From: JAJPKK01 sp963824905
GTDB lineage: Bacteria; Pseudomonadota; Alphaproteobacteria; Rhizobiales; Xanthobacteraceae
NCBI GenBank assembly: GCA_963824905.1
Contig: CAWGRH010000014.1
Location: forward strand, 310,001-374,000
DNA: 64,000 nt
Direction of reading: 5' to 3'
This document shows, in pieces, positions 6,403-16,484 of this stretch. How positions within the stretch are numbered: the stretch's first letter is position 1; each line of letters begins with the position of its first letter. Under the pieces are notes generated by a model. It was not told where the DNA came from, searched no databases, and saw only the letters and a program-made list of their open reading frames with translations. The translations under genes were made by a program, and so were the position numbers.

Positions 6403-8802
6403 ATGAGGAGATTTGCAACTGCGCGTATCACACTCATACCCATGCTGTTTTGGGCTTTCACATCGACTTCGCACGCTCAGATTTCAGCAGAGCTTGCGCA
6501 GAAGGCTCCGGATGCGTCGACGATTGCTGCCACTGCCGAACAGCAAGGCCATGTCAGAATTATAGTGCAATTCTCGGGACCCGATCAACCAATGCGGGAT
6601 GCTGCCTCCCTCGCATCTGTCAAAGCGCAGATCGCCTCGATTCAAGACGCGATCGTCGCGTCACATTTCGGCAGCGCCACAAACCCCACGCCGGGTGCGG
6701 GATTTCAGCGTGGCCTGCTGCGATTCGATATTACGCCGATGTTCGCGGTAAACGTCTCGAAGTCGGAACTCGACGCGCTGGCCGCAGATCCGCGCGTGAC
6801 CGTCATCAATCTCGACCAACTCGATCCGCCGACGCTCATTCAGAGCGTGCCCTTGGTCGGAATGACGACCGCTTATGGGCTCGGCGCTACCGGCGTTGGG
6901 CAGGCCGTCGCCGTCATCGACACCGGCGTGCAGTCGAATCATGAATTCCTTGCCGGCAAGGTCGTCGTTGAGGCCTGCTTTTCCAATGCCGCGGGCGGCG
7001 GCTCGGGCGTGACGTTGTGCCCGAACGGCCAGACTTCGCAGAGCGGCGCCGGCGCTGCGGATCCGACCACCGCGCAATGCATCAACAGCTCGACGAATCT
7101 CTGTATCCACGGCACACACGTCGCCGAAATCGCGGCCGGCAACAACACCAACCCTGGCGGGGGCAAGCCTGCGAACGGCGTAGCCAAGAGTGCCGATATC
7201 GTCGCGGTCCAGGTTTTCACCCGCTTCAATGATACGACCTCCTGCGGCGGTACGGCGCCCTGCGTGCTGGCTTACACCAGCGATCAGATCTCGGCGCTCA
7301 ACTGGCTCCTGCAGAACGCACTCACTCCGGCGGCGGGCGTCTCGCTCGCGTCGGTAAACATGAGTCTCGGGGGCGGTCAGTTTACGAGTGCTTGCGATAC
7401 CGACAGTCGCAAACCGGGCATCGATAACCTCAGGAGCGCCGGGGTGGCCACCGCGATTGCAGCCGGCAACAGCGGCTACACTAATGCGGTGGGTGCCCCC
7501 GGTTGCATTTCGACCGCGGTGACGGTCGGCTCTTCCGACAAGCAGGATGTCATTTCGTCCTTCAGCAACATGTCCTCGCTGGTCGCGGTCATGGCGCCGG
7601 GAGGCTTCGGAGGCGGAACCTGCCAATTCGGCGCCAATAATCCGGATATTCTGTCATCGGTTGCCGGGACTTCATCATCGAGCAACGCGGCCTATGAGTG
7701 TCTCGCGGGAACCTCGATGGCGACGCCCCATGTCGCTGGCGCCTTCGCTGCCATCCGCTCGGCCTGCCATGCGGCGACGATCACTCAGATTCTGACCGCA
7801 CTGCAGAACACAGGCATATCGATCACCGACACCCGCTCGGGCGGTACGGTCACCAAGCCCCGCATCCGCGTCGATCTCGCCTTGCAACAGTTGGCTTGCC
7901 GCTCGAAGGTCGCCACCCACGACTTCAACGGCGACAGCAAAAGCGACATCCTCTGGCGCGACAACACCGGCAACACGGTGATCTGGCTGATGAACGCCGC
8001 GCAGATCGGACCGACCGGCAGTATCGGCACGATCCCTACCAACTGGTCCATCGCCGCTCAGCGCGATTTCGACGGCGACGGGAAGTACGACCTGCTTTGG
8101 CACGACACTAGCGCCGGAGTGGTGTCGATCTGGCTGATGAACGGCTTGCAGGTCTCACAGGCCGCCGGCCTCGGGACCGTGCCGACCACCTGGAGCATCG
8201 TCGGTACCGGCGACTTCGACGGCGACGGCAAGGGAGATATTCTTTGGCGCGACAACTCCGGCAACGTGGCGATCTGGCTGCTGAACGGCACCACTGTCAA
8301 ATCGACCGGTTTTGTCGGAAACGTGCCCTCCCAATGGGCGGTCGCGGGCACTGGTGACTTCAATGGCGACGGCAAGTACGACATCCTCTGGCGCGACAAC
8401 ACCGGCAACACGGTGATCTGGCTGATGAACGGCGCCACGGTGACGCAGACCGCCAGCCTCGGCATCGTGTCCAGCAACTGGACGGTCGCCGGTACCGGTG
8501 ACTTCAACGGTGACGGCAGATGGGATATCCTTTGGCGTGACGGCAGCGGCAACGTGGCCATTTGGTTCATTGCACAAGGTGGCCTCAGCGTCCAAACCGC
8601 CGCAGGGCTTGGCAACGTACCCACCAACTGGAACATCGTGCTGACTGGCGACTTCAACACTGACGGAACGAGCGACATCCTCTGGCGCAATTTTAATGGC
8701 GACGTGTCGCTCTGGTTCATGAATGGGACCGTGATCCAGTTTGCGGCGCCTTTGGGCAATATAAATACCTCGTGGCAGGTTGTAAGCATCTTCTCCGAGT
8801 GA
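6403..8802 (+). CDS. Secreted subtilisin-like S8 protease with VCBS repeats
   Basis: The 799-residue product has a signal peptide (residues 1-25), then an inhibitor-like propeptide starting VRIIVQFSG. The S8 catalytic domain has Asp173 (AVIDTGVQ), His236 (HGTHVAEIAAG), the oxyanion Asn356 (AAGNSG) and Ser438 (GTSMATPHVAG), so the triad is complete. From ~507 to the end lie six VCBS/FG-GAP units with DFNGDGKxDILWRD motifs, very close to those of the protein at 1982. The ATG at 6403 is preferred to the TTG at 6385 because AAGGA precedes it by 7 bases. It probably acts outside the cell, with the repeats aiding binding or stability through calcium. Confidence 0.9.
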   Translation: MRRFATARITLIPMLFWAFTSTSHAQISAELAQKAPDASTIAATAEQQGHVRIIVQFSGPDQPMRDAASLASVKAQIASIQDAIVASHFGSATNPTPGAGFQRGLLRFDITPMFAVNVSKSELDALAADPRVTVINLDQLDPPTLIQSVPLVGMTTAYGLGATGVGQAVAVIDTGVQSNHEFLAGKVVVEACFSNAAGGGSGVTLCPNGQTSQSGAGAADPTTAQCINSSTNLCIHGTHVAEIAAGNNTNPGGGKPANGVAKSADIVAVQVFTRFNDTTSCGGTAPCVLAYTSDQISALNWLLQNALTPAAGVSLASVNMSLGGGQFTSACDTDSRKPGIDNLRSAGVATAIAAGNSGYTNAVGAPGCISTAVTVGSSDKQDVISSFSNMSSLVAVMAPGGFGGGTCQFGANNPDILSSVAGTSSSSNAAYECLAGTSMATPHVAGAFAAIRSACHAATITQILTALQNTGISITDTRSGGTVTKPRIRVDLALQQLACRSKVATHDFNGDSKSDILWRDNTGNTVIWLMNAAQIGPTGSIGTIPTNWSIAAQRDFDGDGKYDLLWHDTSAGVVSIWLMNGLQVSQAAGLGTVPTTWSIVGTGDFDGDGKGDILWRDNSGNVAIWLLNGTTVKSTGFVGNVPSQWAVAGTGDFNGDGKYDILWRDNTGNTVIWLMNGATVTQTASLGIVSSNWTVAGTGDFNGDGRWDILWRDGSGNVAIWFIAQGGLSVQTAAGLGNVPTNWNIVLTGDFNTDGTSDILWRNFNGDVSLWFMNGTVIQFAAPLGNINTSWQVVSIFSE

Positions 8803-9104
8803 TGCGGGGCGACACCGGGCCGAGAATGTTCGGCGAACCTGACTGGGATCGCTCACCGATCGAGAAGCGATGAGCGAGCGCAAAGCGGCATGGACGAAGC
8901 CTACCTCCATACGCCGCACGGCAAGCCTGTTGAACTGTGCGGCGGCGATCACGAACACAAGCGCGGGTAGGCCGTCCGTCGAGCGATGTCGCCTTCGGGG
9001 TCACGAGCAGCCGACCCGCGCAGAACGTCGGCGGGTCAGCTTCGTCCCAACTTGCGGACGTCCCAGGGGAAAGGCACAGCGGCCGACCGCCGTTTCGTGC
9101 ATTT
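8803..9104. other. 302-bp gap without a recognisable gene
   Basis: The stretch lies between the protease and the convergent pdxI-like gene. Open frames here are short or shadow the neighbouring gene. I see no clear terminator hairpin with a T-run, no tRNA and no copy of the spacer repeat family. Confidence 0.4.
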
Positions 9105-9974
9105 CTACGCGTCGGCCTTGGCGACACTGCTCAATTCCGCAAGCGCATCGGCAGGTAGATCTAGCTTCGCCGCGGCGAGGTTCTCGCGCAGATGCCCCAG
9201 CGACGAGGTGCCGGGGATCAAAGCGATGTTCGGCGCCCGGCGCAGCAGCCAGGCGAGCGCGACTTGCATCGGCGTGGCGCCGAGGCCCCGGGCGACATCG
9301 GACAAGGTCGACGACTGCAGCGGACTGAATCCGCCGAGCGGGAAATACGGCACATAGGCGATGCCGTCGCGGCCAAGCTCGTCGATCATGCCGTCGTCGC
9401 GCCGGTGCGCGAGATTGTAATGGTTCTGTACGCAGACGATTTCGCAAATGCCACGTGCTTGCGCGAGCTGCGCCGGCGTCACGTGGCTTACCCCGATGTG
9501 ACGCACCAAGCCCTGCCGTTGCAGGTCGGCGAGCGCCGTGAGCGGCGCTTCGATCGACCCCTCGGCGGGGTCGGGATGGCCCCACATGCTGCGGAAATTG
9601 ACCACGTCGAGCACATCGAGGCGAAGATTGCGCAGGTTGTCGTGGACCGCCTGGGCGAGCTCCTTCGCCGAGAAGGCGGGAAGCCACGATTTGTCGTCGC
9701 CGCGCCGGGCGCCGATCTTGGTGACGATGACGAGATCGTCGGGATAAGGGTGCAGCGCCTCGCGGATCAGCTCGTTGGTGACGTGCGGGCCGTAATAGTC
9801 GCTGGTGTCGATGTGGTTCACGCCTTGCGCCACCGCCTCACGCAGCACGGCGAGCGCCGCTCCACGATCCCTTGGCGGGCCGAAGACGCCGGGCCCGGCG
9901 AGTTGCATGGCACCGTAGCCGAGCCGCTTCACGGCGCGGCTGCCGAGGGCGAAGGTCGCGGGCTGGTCGATCAT
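9105..9974 (-). CDS. pdxI: Aldo/keto reductase, pyridoxal reductase (PdxI) type
   Basis: The 289-residue product is a cytosolic NADPH-dependent aldo/keto reductase. It strongly resembles E. coli PdxI (YdbC), which reduces pyridoxal to pyridoxine: RLGYGAMQLAGPGVFGPPRD, NHIDTSDYYGPHVTN, VCVQNHYNLAHR and LIPGTSS are all family signatures. Catalytic Asp56, Tyr61 and Lys86 are present. The start at 9974 follows an AGGAG. A much longer open frame upstream runs antisense through the LysR gene and is not used. The gene diverges from a LysR regulator with a perfect palindrome between them, so it is probably controlled by it. The family match is strong; the substrate is inferred. Confidence 0.85.
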   Translation of the reverse strand: MIDQPATFALGSRAVKRLGYGAMQLAGPGVFGPPRDRGAALAVLREAVAQGVNHIDTSDYYGPHVTNELIREALHPYPDDLVIVTKIGARRGDDKSWLPAFSAKELAQAVHDNLRNLRLDVLDVVNFRSMWGHPDPAEGSIEAPLTALADLQRQGLVRHIGVSHVTPAQLAQARGICEIVCVQNHYNLAHRRDDGMIDELGRDGIAYVPYFPLGGFSPLQSSTLSDVARGLGATPMQVALAWLLRRAPNIALIPGTSSLGHLRENLAAAKLDLPADALAELSSVAKADA

Positions 9975-10037
9975 GTTCAATCTCCTGTTGAGACGACGCA
10001 CAGCTAGGGCTTGCCCCCGCGCGCGATAACCGGGCAC

Positions 10038-10060
10038 AATCCGCACAGCCTGTGCGGATT
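10038..10060. promoter_or_regulatory. Perfect palindrome, probable LysR-regulator operator
   Basis: AATCCGCACA (10038-10047), three bases, then TGTGCGGATT (10051-10060) form a perfect 10-bp inverted repeat. It lies in the 94-bp space between the divergent pdxI-like gene and the LysR gene, just before the LysR start. Position and symmetry fit autoregulation plus control of the divergent gene, as known for many LysR systems. Binding is inferred. Confidence 0.65.
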
Positions 10061-10068
10061 TGCGAACA

Positions 10069-10974
10069 ATGAACGTCGACCTCGGTGATCTGAACGCGTT
10101 CGTGGCGGTGGCGCGCGCCGGCGGCTTTCGCGACGGCGCACGCGCGAATGGCGCCAGCGCATCCGGGCTCAGCGAGGCGGTGCGCCGGCTCGAAACGCAG
10201 CTCGGCGTGCGGCTGCTCAACCGCACGACACGGAGCGTCGCGCCCACGGAGGCCGGCCAGCGGCTGCTGGAGCGGCTCGGCCCGGCGTTGACCGAGGTGG
10301 AAGCGGCGCTCGACGTGGTGAACGGCTTTCGCGAGCGGCCGGCGGGCACGCTGCGGCTCAACGTGCCGGTGAGCGCGGCGCGGCTGGTGCTTCCGGCGAT
10401 CGTGCCGCGCTTCCTCGCCGCCTATCCCGACATCCGGCTCGAGATCATCGCCGAGGACAGCTTCGTCGACCTGCCGGCGGCCGGATGCGACGCCGGCATC
10501 CGCTATGACGAGCGGCTGGAGCAGGACATGATCGCGATCCCGATCGGGCCCCGCGTCCAGCGCTTCGCAGCCGCAGCCGCTCCGAGCTATCTCGATCGCC
10601 GTGGCCGGCCTACCCATCCGCGCGACCTGCTCGCGCACGCCTGCCTGCGCGGCCGTTTCAACGACCGGCCGATCATTCCGTGGGAGTTCGAGCGCGACGG
10701 CGAGGTGGTGCGGATCGACCCGCCGGGGCCGCTGCTGGTGAGCGCCGGCGGTGCGACCGATCTCGCGATCGCCGCAGCAATCGCCGGCACCGGCATCATC
10801 AAGCTGTTCGAGGACTGGCTGCGCCCGCATCTCGACAGCGGCGCGCTCGAGCCTGTGCTCGAGCCGTGGTGGCAGCGCTTCTCCGGGCCGTTCCTCTACT
10901 ACCCCGGACGCCGCCTCGTGCCCGCGCCGTTGCGGGCGTTCGTCGACTTCATCAGGGAATTCGGCGAGGCGTAG
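10069..10974 (+). CDS. LysR-family transcriptional regulator
   Basis: The 301-residue product starts with a winged helix-turn-helix (about residues 1-60; LNAFVAVARAGGFRDGAR, LSEAVRRLETQLGVRLLNRT). A LysR substrate-binding domain follows, with RLNVPVSAARLVLPAIVPRF and a C-terminal GTGIIKLFEDWLRPHL. ATG 10069 is chosen; a TTG at 10060 would add three residues and overlap the palindrome. It is divergent from the pdxI-like reductase and probably controls it. The effector could be a vitamin B6-related aldehyde or an unrelated carbonyl compound; the sequence does not say. Confidence 0.85.
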   Translation: MNVDLGDLNAFVAVARAGGFRDGARANGASASGLSEAVRRLETQLGVRLLNRTTRSVAPTEAGQRLLERLGPALTEVEAALDVVNGFRERPAGTLRLNVPVSAARLVLPAIVPRFLAAYPDIRLEIIAEDSFVDLPAAGCDAGIRYDERLEQDMIAIPIGPRVQRFAAAAAPSYLDRRGRPTHPRDLLAHACLRGRFNDRPIIPWEFERDGEVVRIDPPGPLLVSAGGATDLAIAAAIAGTGIIKLFEDWLRPHLDSGALEPVLEPWWQRFSGPFLYYPGRRLVPAPLRAFVDFIREFGEA

Positions 10975-11038
10975 GCAGCGCCCAGCACGATCGCCCGCGC
11001 TCGGTGCGATCGATCAAAGCGCGCCGTCGATCAAAACA

Positions 11039-11902
11039 TCAACGCCCGTGCGGGGCCGCCGGGGCACCGCCGCCGGCGCGGGCTGAGGCGAACGGCCGGG
11101 TCGCGGCTTCGGAGATGCTCGCGGCGAGGAGCTTGGCGATGCAGGCGTAGCTCCAGTCGTTCATGTGCAGGAGGTCGGGCGACAGGAACGCCTCGAATGG
11201 GACGCTGTCGTGGTCGCGCCATTCGCGCATGATGGCGAAGCGCGGAAACAGGTCGACGTTCCCCTGCTTGGCCTCCGCGGAGATGAGGTTCACCATCTCC
11301 TCGGCATCGGCCTTGGCGATCACCTTCGGCGCGAACTGCGGATCGATCAGCACTACGTCGGCGCCGAGCGCCTTCATGCGCGCAATGCCGTCATGGACGA
11401 GCCGGTCGACCGGGCCGAGCGGATTGTCCCGCAGCACCGCGTTGGTGCCGACCTGCCACAGCACGAGATCGGGATGGGCGCGGGCGACGCTTTCGTCGAA
11501 GCGCGCCATCATCTCGGCGGCCTCTTCGCCGTTGACGCCCTGATTGATCACGGTGAACGGCTGATCCGGAAACCGCGCGTTGAGCTCGGCTTCGAGCCGG
11601 CTCGGATAGGAGGCGGCGGGACTGCTCGCGCCCGCGCCGGCGGTCGAGGACGAGCCGAGCGCGACGATCGTGATCGACTTGCCGTTGGCGATGCGCTGCG
11701 CAACGCGCGCCAGGGGATGGGTGAGATGGCTGAGGCCCGACTTGTCGAGGCAGACGCGCGCCTGATCGGCAGGTGCCGTCTGGGCCGGCGCCTGCGCCAG
11801 CGCGCACGACGCACTCACAGCGGCAGCCAGACCGGCAACAACAGCGATGAAGGGGGAACCGAAGGGGATCATGGCGTCAACGTGTCTCTTTTTTGTCGAC
11901 AT
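11039..11902 (-). CDS. Exported SGNH/GDSL hydrolase
   Basis: The 287-residue product has a signal peptide and an SGNH hydrolase domain with all four blocks: GSSS (83-86, nucleophile probably Ser85), QGVNG (Gly122), VGTN (Asn154) and DLLH (Asp243/His246). Such enzymes remove or transfer O-acyl groups. An alternative ATG at 11872 (MIPFGSP) follows the previous stop by four bases and gives a more usual signal peptide. It is the last gene of an operon with opgC and a degenerate paralogue, suggesting that it acts on succinyl or acetyl groups of periplasmic glucan or another envelope polysaccharide. That substrate is inference. Confidence 0.8.
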   Translation of the reverse strand: MSTKKRHVDAMIPFGSPFIAVVAGLAAAVSASCALAQAPAQTAPADQARVCLDKSGLSHLTHPLARVAQRIANGKSITIVALGSSSTAGAGASSPAASYPSRLEAELNARFPDQPFTVINQGVNGEEAAEMMARFDESVARAHPDLVLWQVGTNAVLRDNPLGPVDRLVHDGIARMKALGADVVLIDPQFAPKVIAKADAEEMVNLISAEAKQGNVDLFPRFAIMREWRDHDSVPFEAFLSPDLLHMNDWSYACIAKLLAASISEAATRPFASARAGGGAPAAPHGR

Positions 11903-12626
11903 TTGTCAATTTGGCCGCGTCGAGCACGGCGCTTGCCAGCAGCCGCCCGAGGCAATCATGGACGTGCTCGGCGACATCGGTCTTGCGGGTGGCCGCATAG
12001 AGGTCGAATGTGCCCGCTTCGTTCCATTTGCGCATGATCGAAAAGCGATCGAACAGGTCGATTTCGCGCTGCAGCGCAATCATGTGCATTGCGTCAACGT
12101 AGGCGCCCATCGCCAACATGGCCTCGGTGCGCGGACTGTACTGCATGTTCACGAGCACGATATCGACGCCTGCCTGCTGCAGGGTGGCGATGCCGTCATC
12201 GAGGGCGACACGGAAGTCGTCCGCGTCGACGCCACGGATCGCGTCGGCGGTGCCGGTCTGCCAGACCACAAGGGCGGGCTTCGCCTCGTTGACGATGCGC
12301 GAGAGCTTTTTCTCCATCTCCTCCGCGGTCTCGCGCGGGCGCGCATAGGTCGTCACCTTGACGGCGACGCCGGGCAGGAGCTTCGCGAGCGCCGCCTGCA
12401 GGCGGGTCGGATAGGCGATGTTGGTGCCGGACGGGCCGGCGAGCTCGGAGGAGGCGCTGCCGATCACCGCGATGTCGAGGCGCTTTTTGGCGATCGCCGC
12501 GGCGACCCGGGGCATGGCAAAATCGGGCACCGCCGCGCCGGCGGCGGCGACGCAATCCTCGGCGTCCTTGGCGTAGGCTCCGCCACCGATCAGGGCGCAT
12601 AGAAGCGCCACGGCCAACGGTCTCAT
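11877..12626 (-). CDS. Degenerate SGNH-hydrolase paralogue, probably non-catalytic
   Basis: The 249-residue product has a signal peptide (cleavage near AYAK) and aligns along its length with the neighbouring SGNH hydrolase. It has lost the catalytic residues: GSA instead of GSS at 56-58, no Gly-Asn block (TTYARPRE), GTAD instead of GTNA (Ala127 for Asn), and RKTD instead of DLLH. The fold is kept and the reading frame is intact, so it looks like a maintained pseudoenzyme rather than a decaying gene. Its ATG overlaps the opgC stop (ATGA at 12623-12626). It may bind or position the substrate or the active hydrolase. Confidence 0.75.
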   Translation of the reverse strand: MRPLAVALLCALIGGGAYAKDAEDCVAAAGAAVPDFAMPRVAAAIAKKRLDIAVIGSASSELAGPSGTNIAYPTRLQAALAKLLPGVAVKVTTYARPRETAEEMEKKLSRIVNEAKPALVVWQTGTADAIRGVDADDFRVALDDGIATLQQAGVDIVLVNMQYSPRTEAMLAMGAYVDAMHMIALQREIDLFDRFSIMRKWNEAGTFDLYAATRKTDVAEHVHDCLGRLLASAVLDAAKLTNVDKKETR

Positions 12627-13921
12627 GCCCCTCCTCCCAAGAGGGTCTTTCCGCCTGGGGGTCCAGAGCGTGATCCGGGACTTCGTCCTTCTACCCTCTT
12701 ATACCACGAAATCATGGCCGCCACCGCTACCATGATGACGATGCCCAGAATGCTGACCCCGATCTGCATGGCGAGCCCCTCGTTGATCTCGACCATGGCG
12801 AAGTGCCCGGCGAACGACAGGAAGACGCCGAGGCAGAAGATTTCGAGCGAATGCTGGCCGCACACGATCGCCGGCCACAGCCAGATCGAGTGCAGGAAGC
12901 TCCATTGCTTGGGAATGAGGCGCACCGTGATGACCGCGAGCGCCATGAAATGGGCAAAGCGCAGCACGTCGAGATTGGTCTTGTCGATCGGATACATCCA
13001 GTCCTCGAGCCATTTGGGTAGCGGCACGTTGTGCTCGAGAAATGGAACGTACCAGGTCAGGGTGATGACGCAGGCGAACATGAGATAGAGCACCGCCGCC
13101 GCGAGGGTAATGTTCGACTGGACAAGCGGGGCGAGGCTTTTCGCGCCGCCGAGCCCGCACCAGGCGCCGAACACGAAGAGCAGCTGCCAGGCGAACGGAT
13201 TGAACACCCAATAGCCGTTCGGATAGGCGGGCAGGTTCCAGCCGAACATCCAGGTCAGGAGATAGAGCAGCAGCGACGCGCCGAGGCCGGCTGTCGGTGC
13301 CCGCAGCAGGATCCACAGCATCGGCGGAAATCCCGCCAGCAGCACGATGTAGAGCGGCAGCACATCCATGTTGGCCGGCTTGAACTTGAGCATCAGCGCC
13401 TGGACGAGGGTGACGTCCGGCTGCCGGAGGAAATCGAAGATGCCCATCTCCTCGCCGTAGAGCGGGTTCTCGAAGCTCGCCGACACGTAGGAGATTTCCG
13501 CCATGTAGATCGCGAACAGGAAAACGTGGGCGACGTAGACCTGCCAGGCGCGCTTGAGGATGCGAGCGCTCGCGACGACGACGCCGTTGTCGCGCATGGC
13601 GCGGCCATAGACGAAGGCCGCCGTGTAGCCGGAGATGAAAACGAAGATCTCGGTGGCGTCCGAGAAGCCATAATTGCGGATGGTGATCCAGCTGACGATG
13701 TTCGAGGGGATGTGATCGAGAAAGATCAGCCACAGCGCGAGGCCACGGAAAAGATCGAGCCGAAGGTCGCGATCGCCGCTCGCAGCGATCGCCGGCACTC
13801 TCACCGGGCCGGCGACAGGCTCAGCGGCCGCACCCATGCCGATCGCATCCGCGGCGACCGCCGGCAGCGGTGGCTCCGGCACATGATCCGGGAAAGCGGA
13901 GGACTTTTCCAACGAGACCAT
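12623..13921 (-). CDS. opgC: OpgC-type glucan succinyltransferase
   Basis: The 432-residue product is an integral inner-membrane acyltransferase of the OpgC family. It has about ten transmembrane segments, beginning with DLRLDLFRGLALWLIFLDHI and continuing through TEIFVFISGYTAAFVYGRAM to a late HSLEIFCLGVFLSFAGHF. Family members transfer succinyl groups to osmoregulated periplasmic glucans. A start at 13921 (MVSLEKSS) is preferred over 13990; residues 1-60 are disordered. The stop overlaps the next gene's ATG, giving an opgC-SGNH-SGNH operon. No opgG/opgH backbone genes lie in the window. Confidence 0.85.
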   Translation of the reverse strand: MVSLEKSSAFPDHVPEPPLPAVAADAIGMGAAAEPVAGPVRVPAIAASGDRDLRLDLFRGLALWLIFLDHIPSNIVSWITIRNYGFSDATEIFVFISGYTAAFVYGRAMRDNGVVVASARILKRAWQVYVAHVFLFAIYMAEISYVSASFENPLYGEEMGIFDFLRQPDVTLVQALMLKFKPANMDVLPLYIVLLAGFPPMLWILLRAPTAGLGASLLLYLLTWMFGWNLPAYPNGYWVFNPFAWQLLFVFGAWCGLGGAKSLAPLVQSNITLAAAVLYLMFACVITLTWYVPFLEHNVPLPKWLEDWMYPIDKTNLDVLRFAHFMALAVITVRLIPKQWSFLHSIWLWPAIVCGQHSLEIFCLGVFLSFAGHFAMVEINEGLAMQIGVSILGIVIMVAVAAMISWYKRVEGRSPGSRSGPPGGKTLLGGGA

Positions 13922-14148
13922 GGTCACGACCGGCGAGGTTGCAATGGCGATGTTCCGAGTCCCACAGTTACCAAGTCCCGCGGCAACCATACTGGTAGAG
14001 GCGGGATGCGCCGACGATCCGACGATAGTATGACTTCACCACGGCACCCGGATGCGGCCTTTGGCGGCGCTTTGCGGTCCGCGGCGGCGCCGGCCTTGTT
14101 CACGCCGCAGCAACGATGATAAGGGCATTCGGACGCTTTGAGGACGCT

Positions 14149-14541
14149 ATGTACCAGAGGGTGACCCGCGACATCGAGGTGACGGTCTCGCCGCGCTTCA
14201 TGCCGGAAAAATCGTCGGCCGAGAAAGGCCTGTATTTCTGGGCCTATACGGTCGGCATCGCGAACCGCAGCGCGGTCACGGTACAGCTCAAGACCCGTCA
14301 CTGGCGGATCACCGATGGATTCGGGCGCGTCCAGGAGGTCCGCGGCGCCGGCGTCGTCGGCGAGGAACCGGTGCTCGAGCCCGGCGCATCCTACGAATAT
14401 ACCAGCGGCGTGCCGCTGCCGACGTCTTCGGGAATCATGACCGGCAGCTACGGCATGATCACGCCTGACGGCGAGTCCTTCGACATCGACATTCCTGCGT
14501 TCTCGCTCGACGGCCCCGAGACCAAGCGCACGCTCAACTAA
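14149..14541 (+). CDS. apaG: ApaG protein
   Basis: The 130-residue product is a single ApaG/DUF525 beta-sandwich domain of normal length: YQRVTRDIEVTVSPRF, FWAYTVGIANRS, LKTRHWRITDGFGRVQEVRG, GVVGEEPVLEPGASYEYTSG and GSYGMI. ApaG is linked to cobalt/magnesium tolerance and pyrophosphate-nucleotide binding, with no settled biochemical role. ATG 14149, preceded by GAGGA, gives the typical length; an ATG at 14116 would add 11 atypical residues. It converges on hslO with only 32 bases between stops. Confidence 0.92.
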   Translation: MYQRVTRDIEVTVSPRFMPEKSSAEKGLYFWAYTVGIANRSAVTVQLKTRHWRITDGFGRVQEVRGAGVVGEEPVLEPGASYEYTSGVPLPTSSGIMTGSYGMITPDGESFDIDIPAFSLDGPETKRTLN

Positions 14542-14573
14542 GCACGCGGTGGTCCGTTCCGCGGCAAGTCCCC

Positions 14574-15560
14574 TCAATCCGGCGCCGCGACGTCCGCCGG
14601 CGCGAATACATAGCGGCTGTTGCAGAACTCGCAGGTCACCGCGATCACGCCGTCCTGCACCATCTCGTCGCGGTCGGCCTGGGTGAAGCTCTTGAGCATG
14701 TTGGTGACGCTGTCGCGCGAGCAGGAGCAGCGCGCCGCGACATCGGCGGCTTTGAACACGCGCACCCCGTGCTCGTGGAACAGCCGGTAGAGCAGCCGCT
14801 CGCTCGACAGCGACGGATCGATCAGCTCGACGTCCTCGACGGTCGCGATCAGCGAGCGGCCCTCGACCCAGGCCTCGTCCTCGGCGACGTCGTGCGGCGC
14901 GGTGCCGGCGGGCGCATCGCCGGGATCGAGATCGGGGCCGCGCATCCGTTCGGCCTTCTTCGGCAGGAACTGCAGCAGCATGCCGCCGGCGCGCCACCGG
15001 TGCCGTGGACCGCCGGCGCTCGCGCTCAACTCCTCGGCCACCGCGAGGCGGACCCGCGTCGGGATCTGCTCCGAGCGCAGAAAGTATTCGTGCGCCGCAT
15101 CTTCCAGCGTGCCGCCGTTGAGCGCCACCAAGCCCTGGTAGCGGCTCATCTCCGGGCCCTGGTCGATCGTCATGGCAAGATGGCCGTGGCCGAGCAGCTC
15201 CGCCGCCGATTTCGGCGTGCTCGGCGGCAACGGCCGCAGCATCGAACTGTGCGCAGGCGCGGACCAGCCCCGGGCTGCGGTAGTCCACAACCAGCAGGCG
15301 CACCGGGCCGTCAGTCTTGGTCTGCAGGATGAAACGGCCCTCGAACTTGAGCGACGAGCCGAGCAGCACCGTGAGCACGATCGCCTCGCCGAGGAGCTTC
15401 GAGATCGCCGGCGGATAGGCGTGGGCATCGAGGATCGCATCGAGGGAGGGGCCGAGCCGCACCACGCGCCCGCGCAGATCGAGACTCGCCACCTCGAACG
15501 GCAGGATCACGTCGTCCGCCGCCTCGGCGGCGGGGACGCGCGAAGTCGCCTCCATATTCG

Positions 15561-15564
<4 letters not shown>
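14574..15564 (-). pseudogene. hslO: Hsp33 redox chaperone gene with a frameshift
   Basis: The N-terminal frame (DDVILPFEVASLDLRGRVVR onward to RACAQFDAAAV) and the C-terminal frame (SAAELLGHGHLAMTIDQGPE to the end) are both clear Hsp33 sequence in different phases. They join near 15205-15235, so one extra base (or two missing) breaks the gene. The C-terminal zinc site is intact: CSCSRDS and CEFC, four cysteines that sense oxidation and switch on the holdase. The ATG at 15562-15564 overlaps the argF stop (ATGA), so it is coupled to the arg genes. Because both halves are otherwise well conserved, a sequencing indel is as likely as real inactivation. Confidence 0.85.
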
Positions 15565-16480
<916 letters not shown>

Positions 16481-16484
<4 letters not shown>

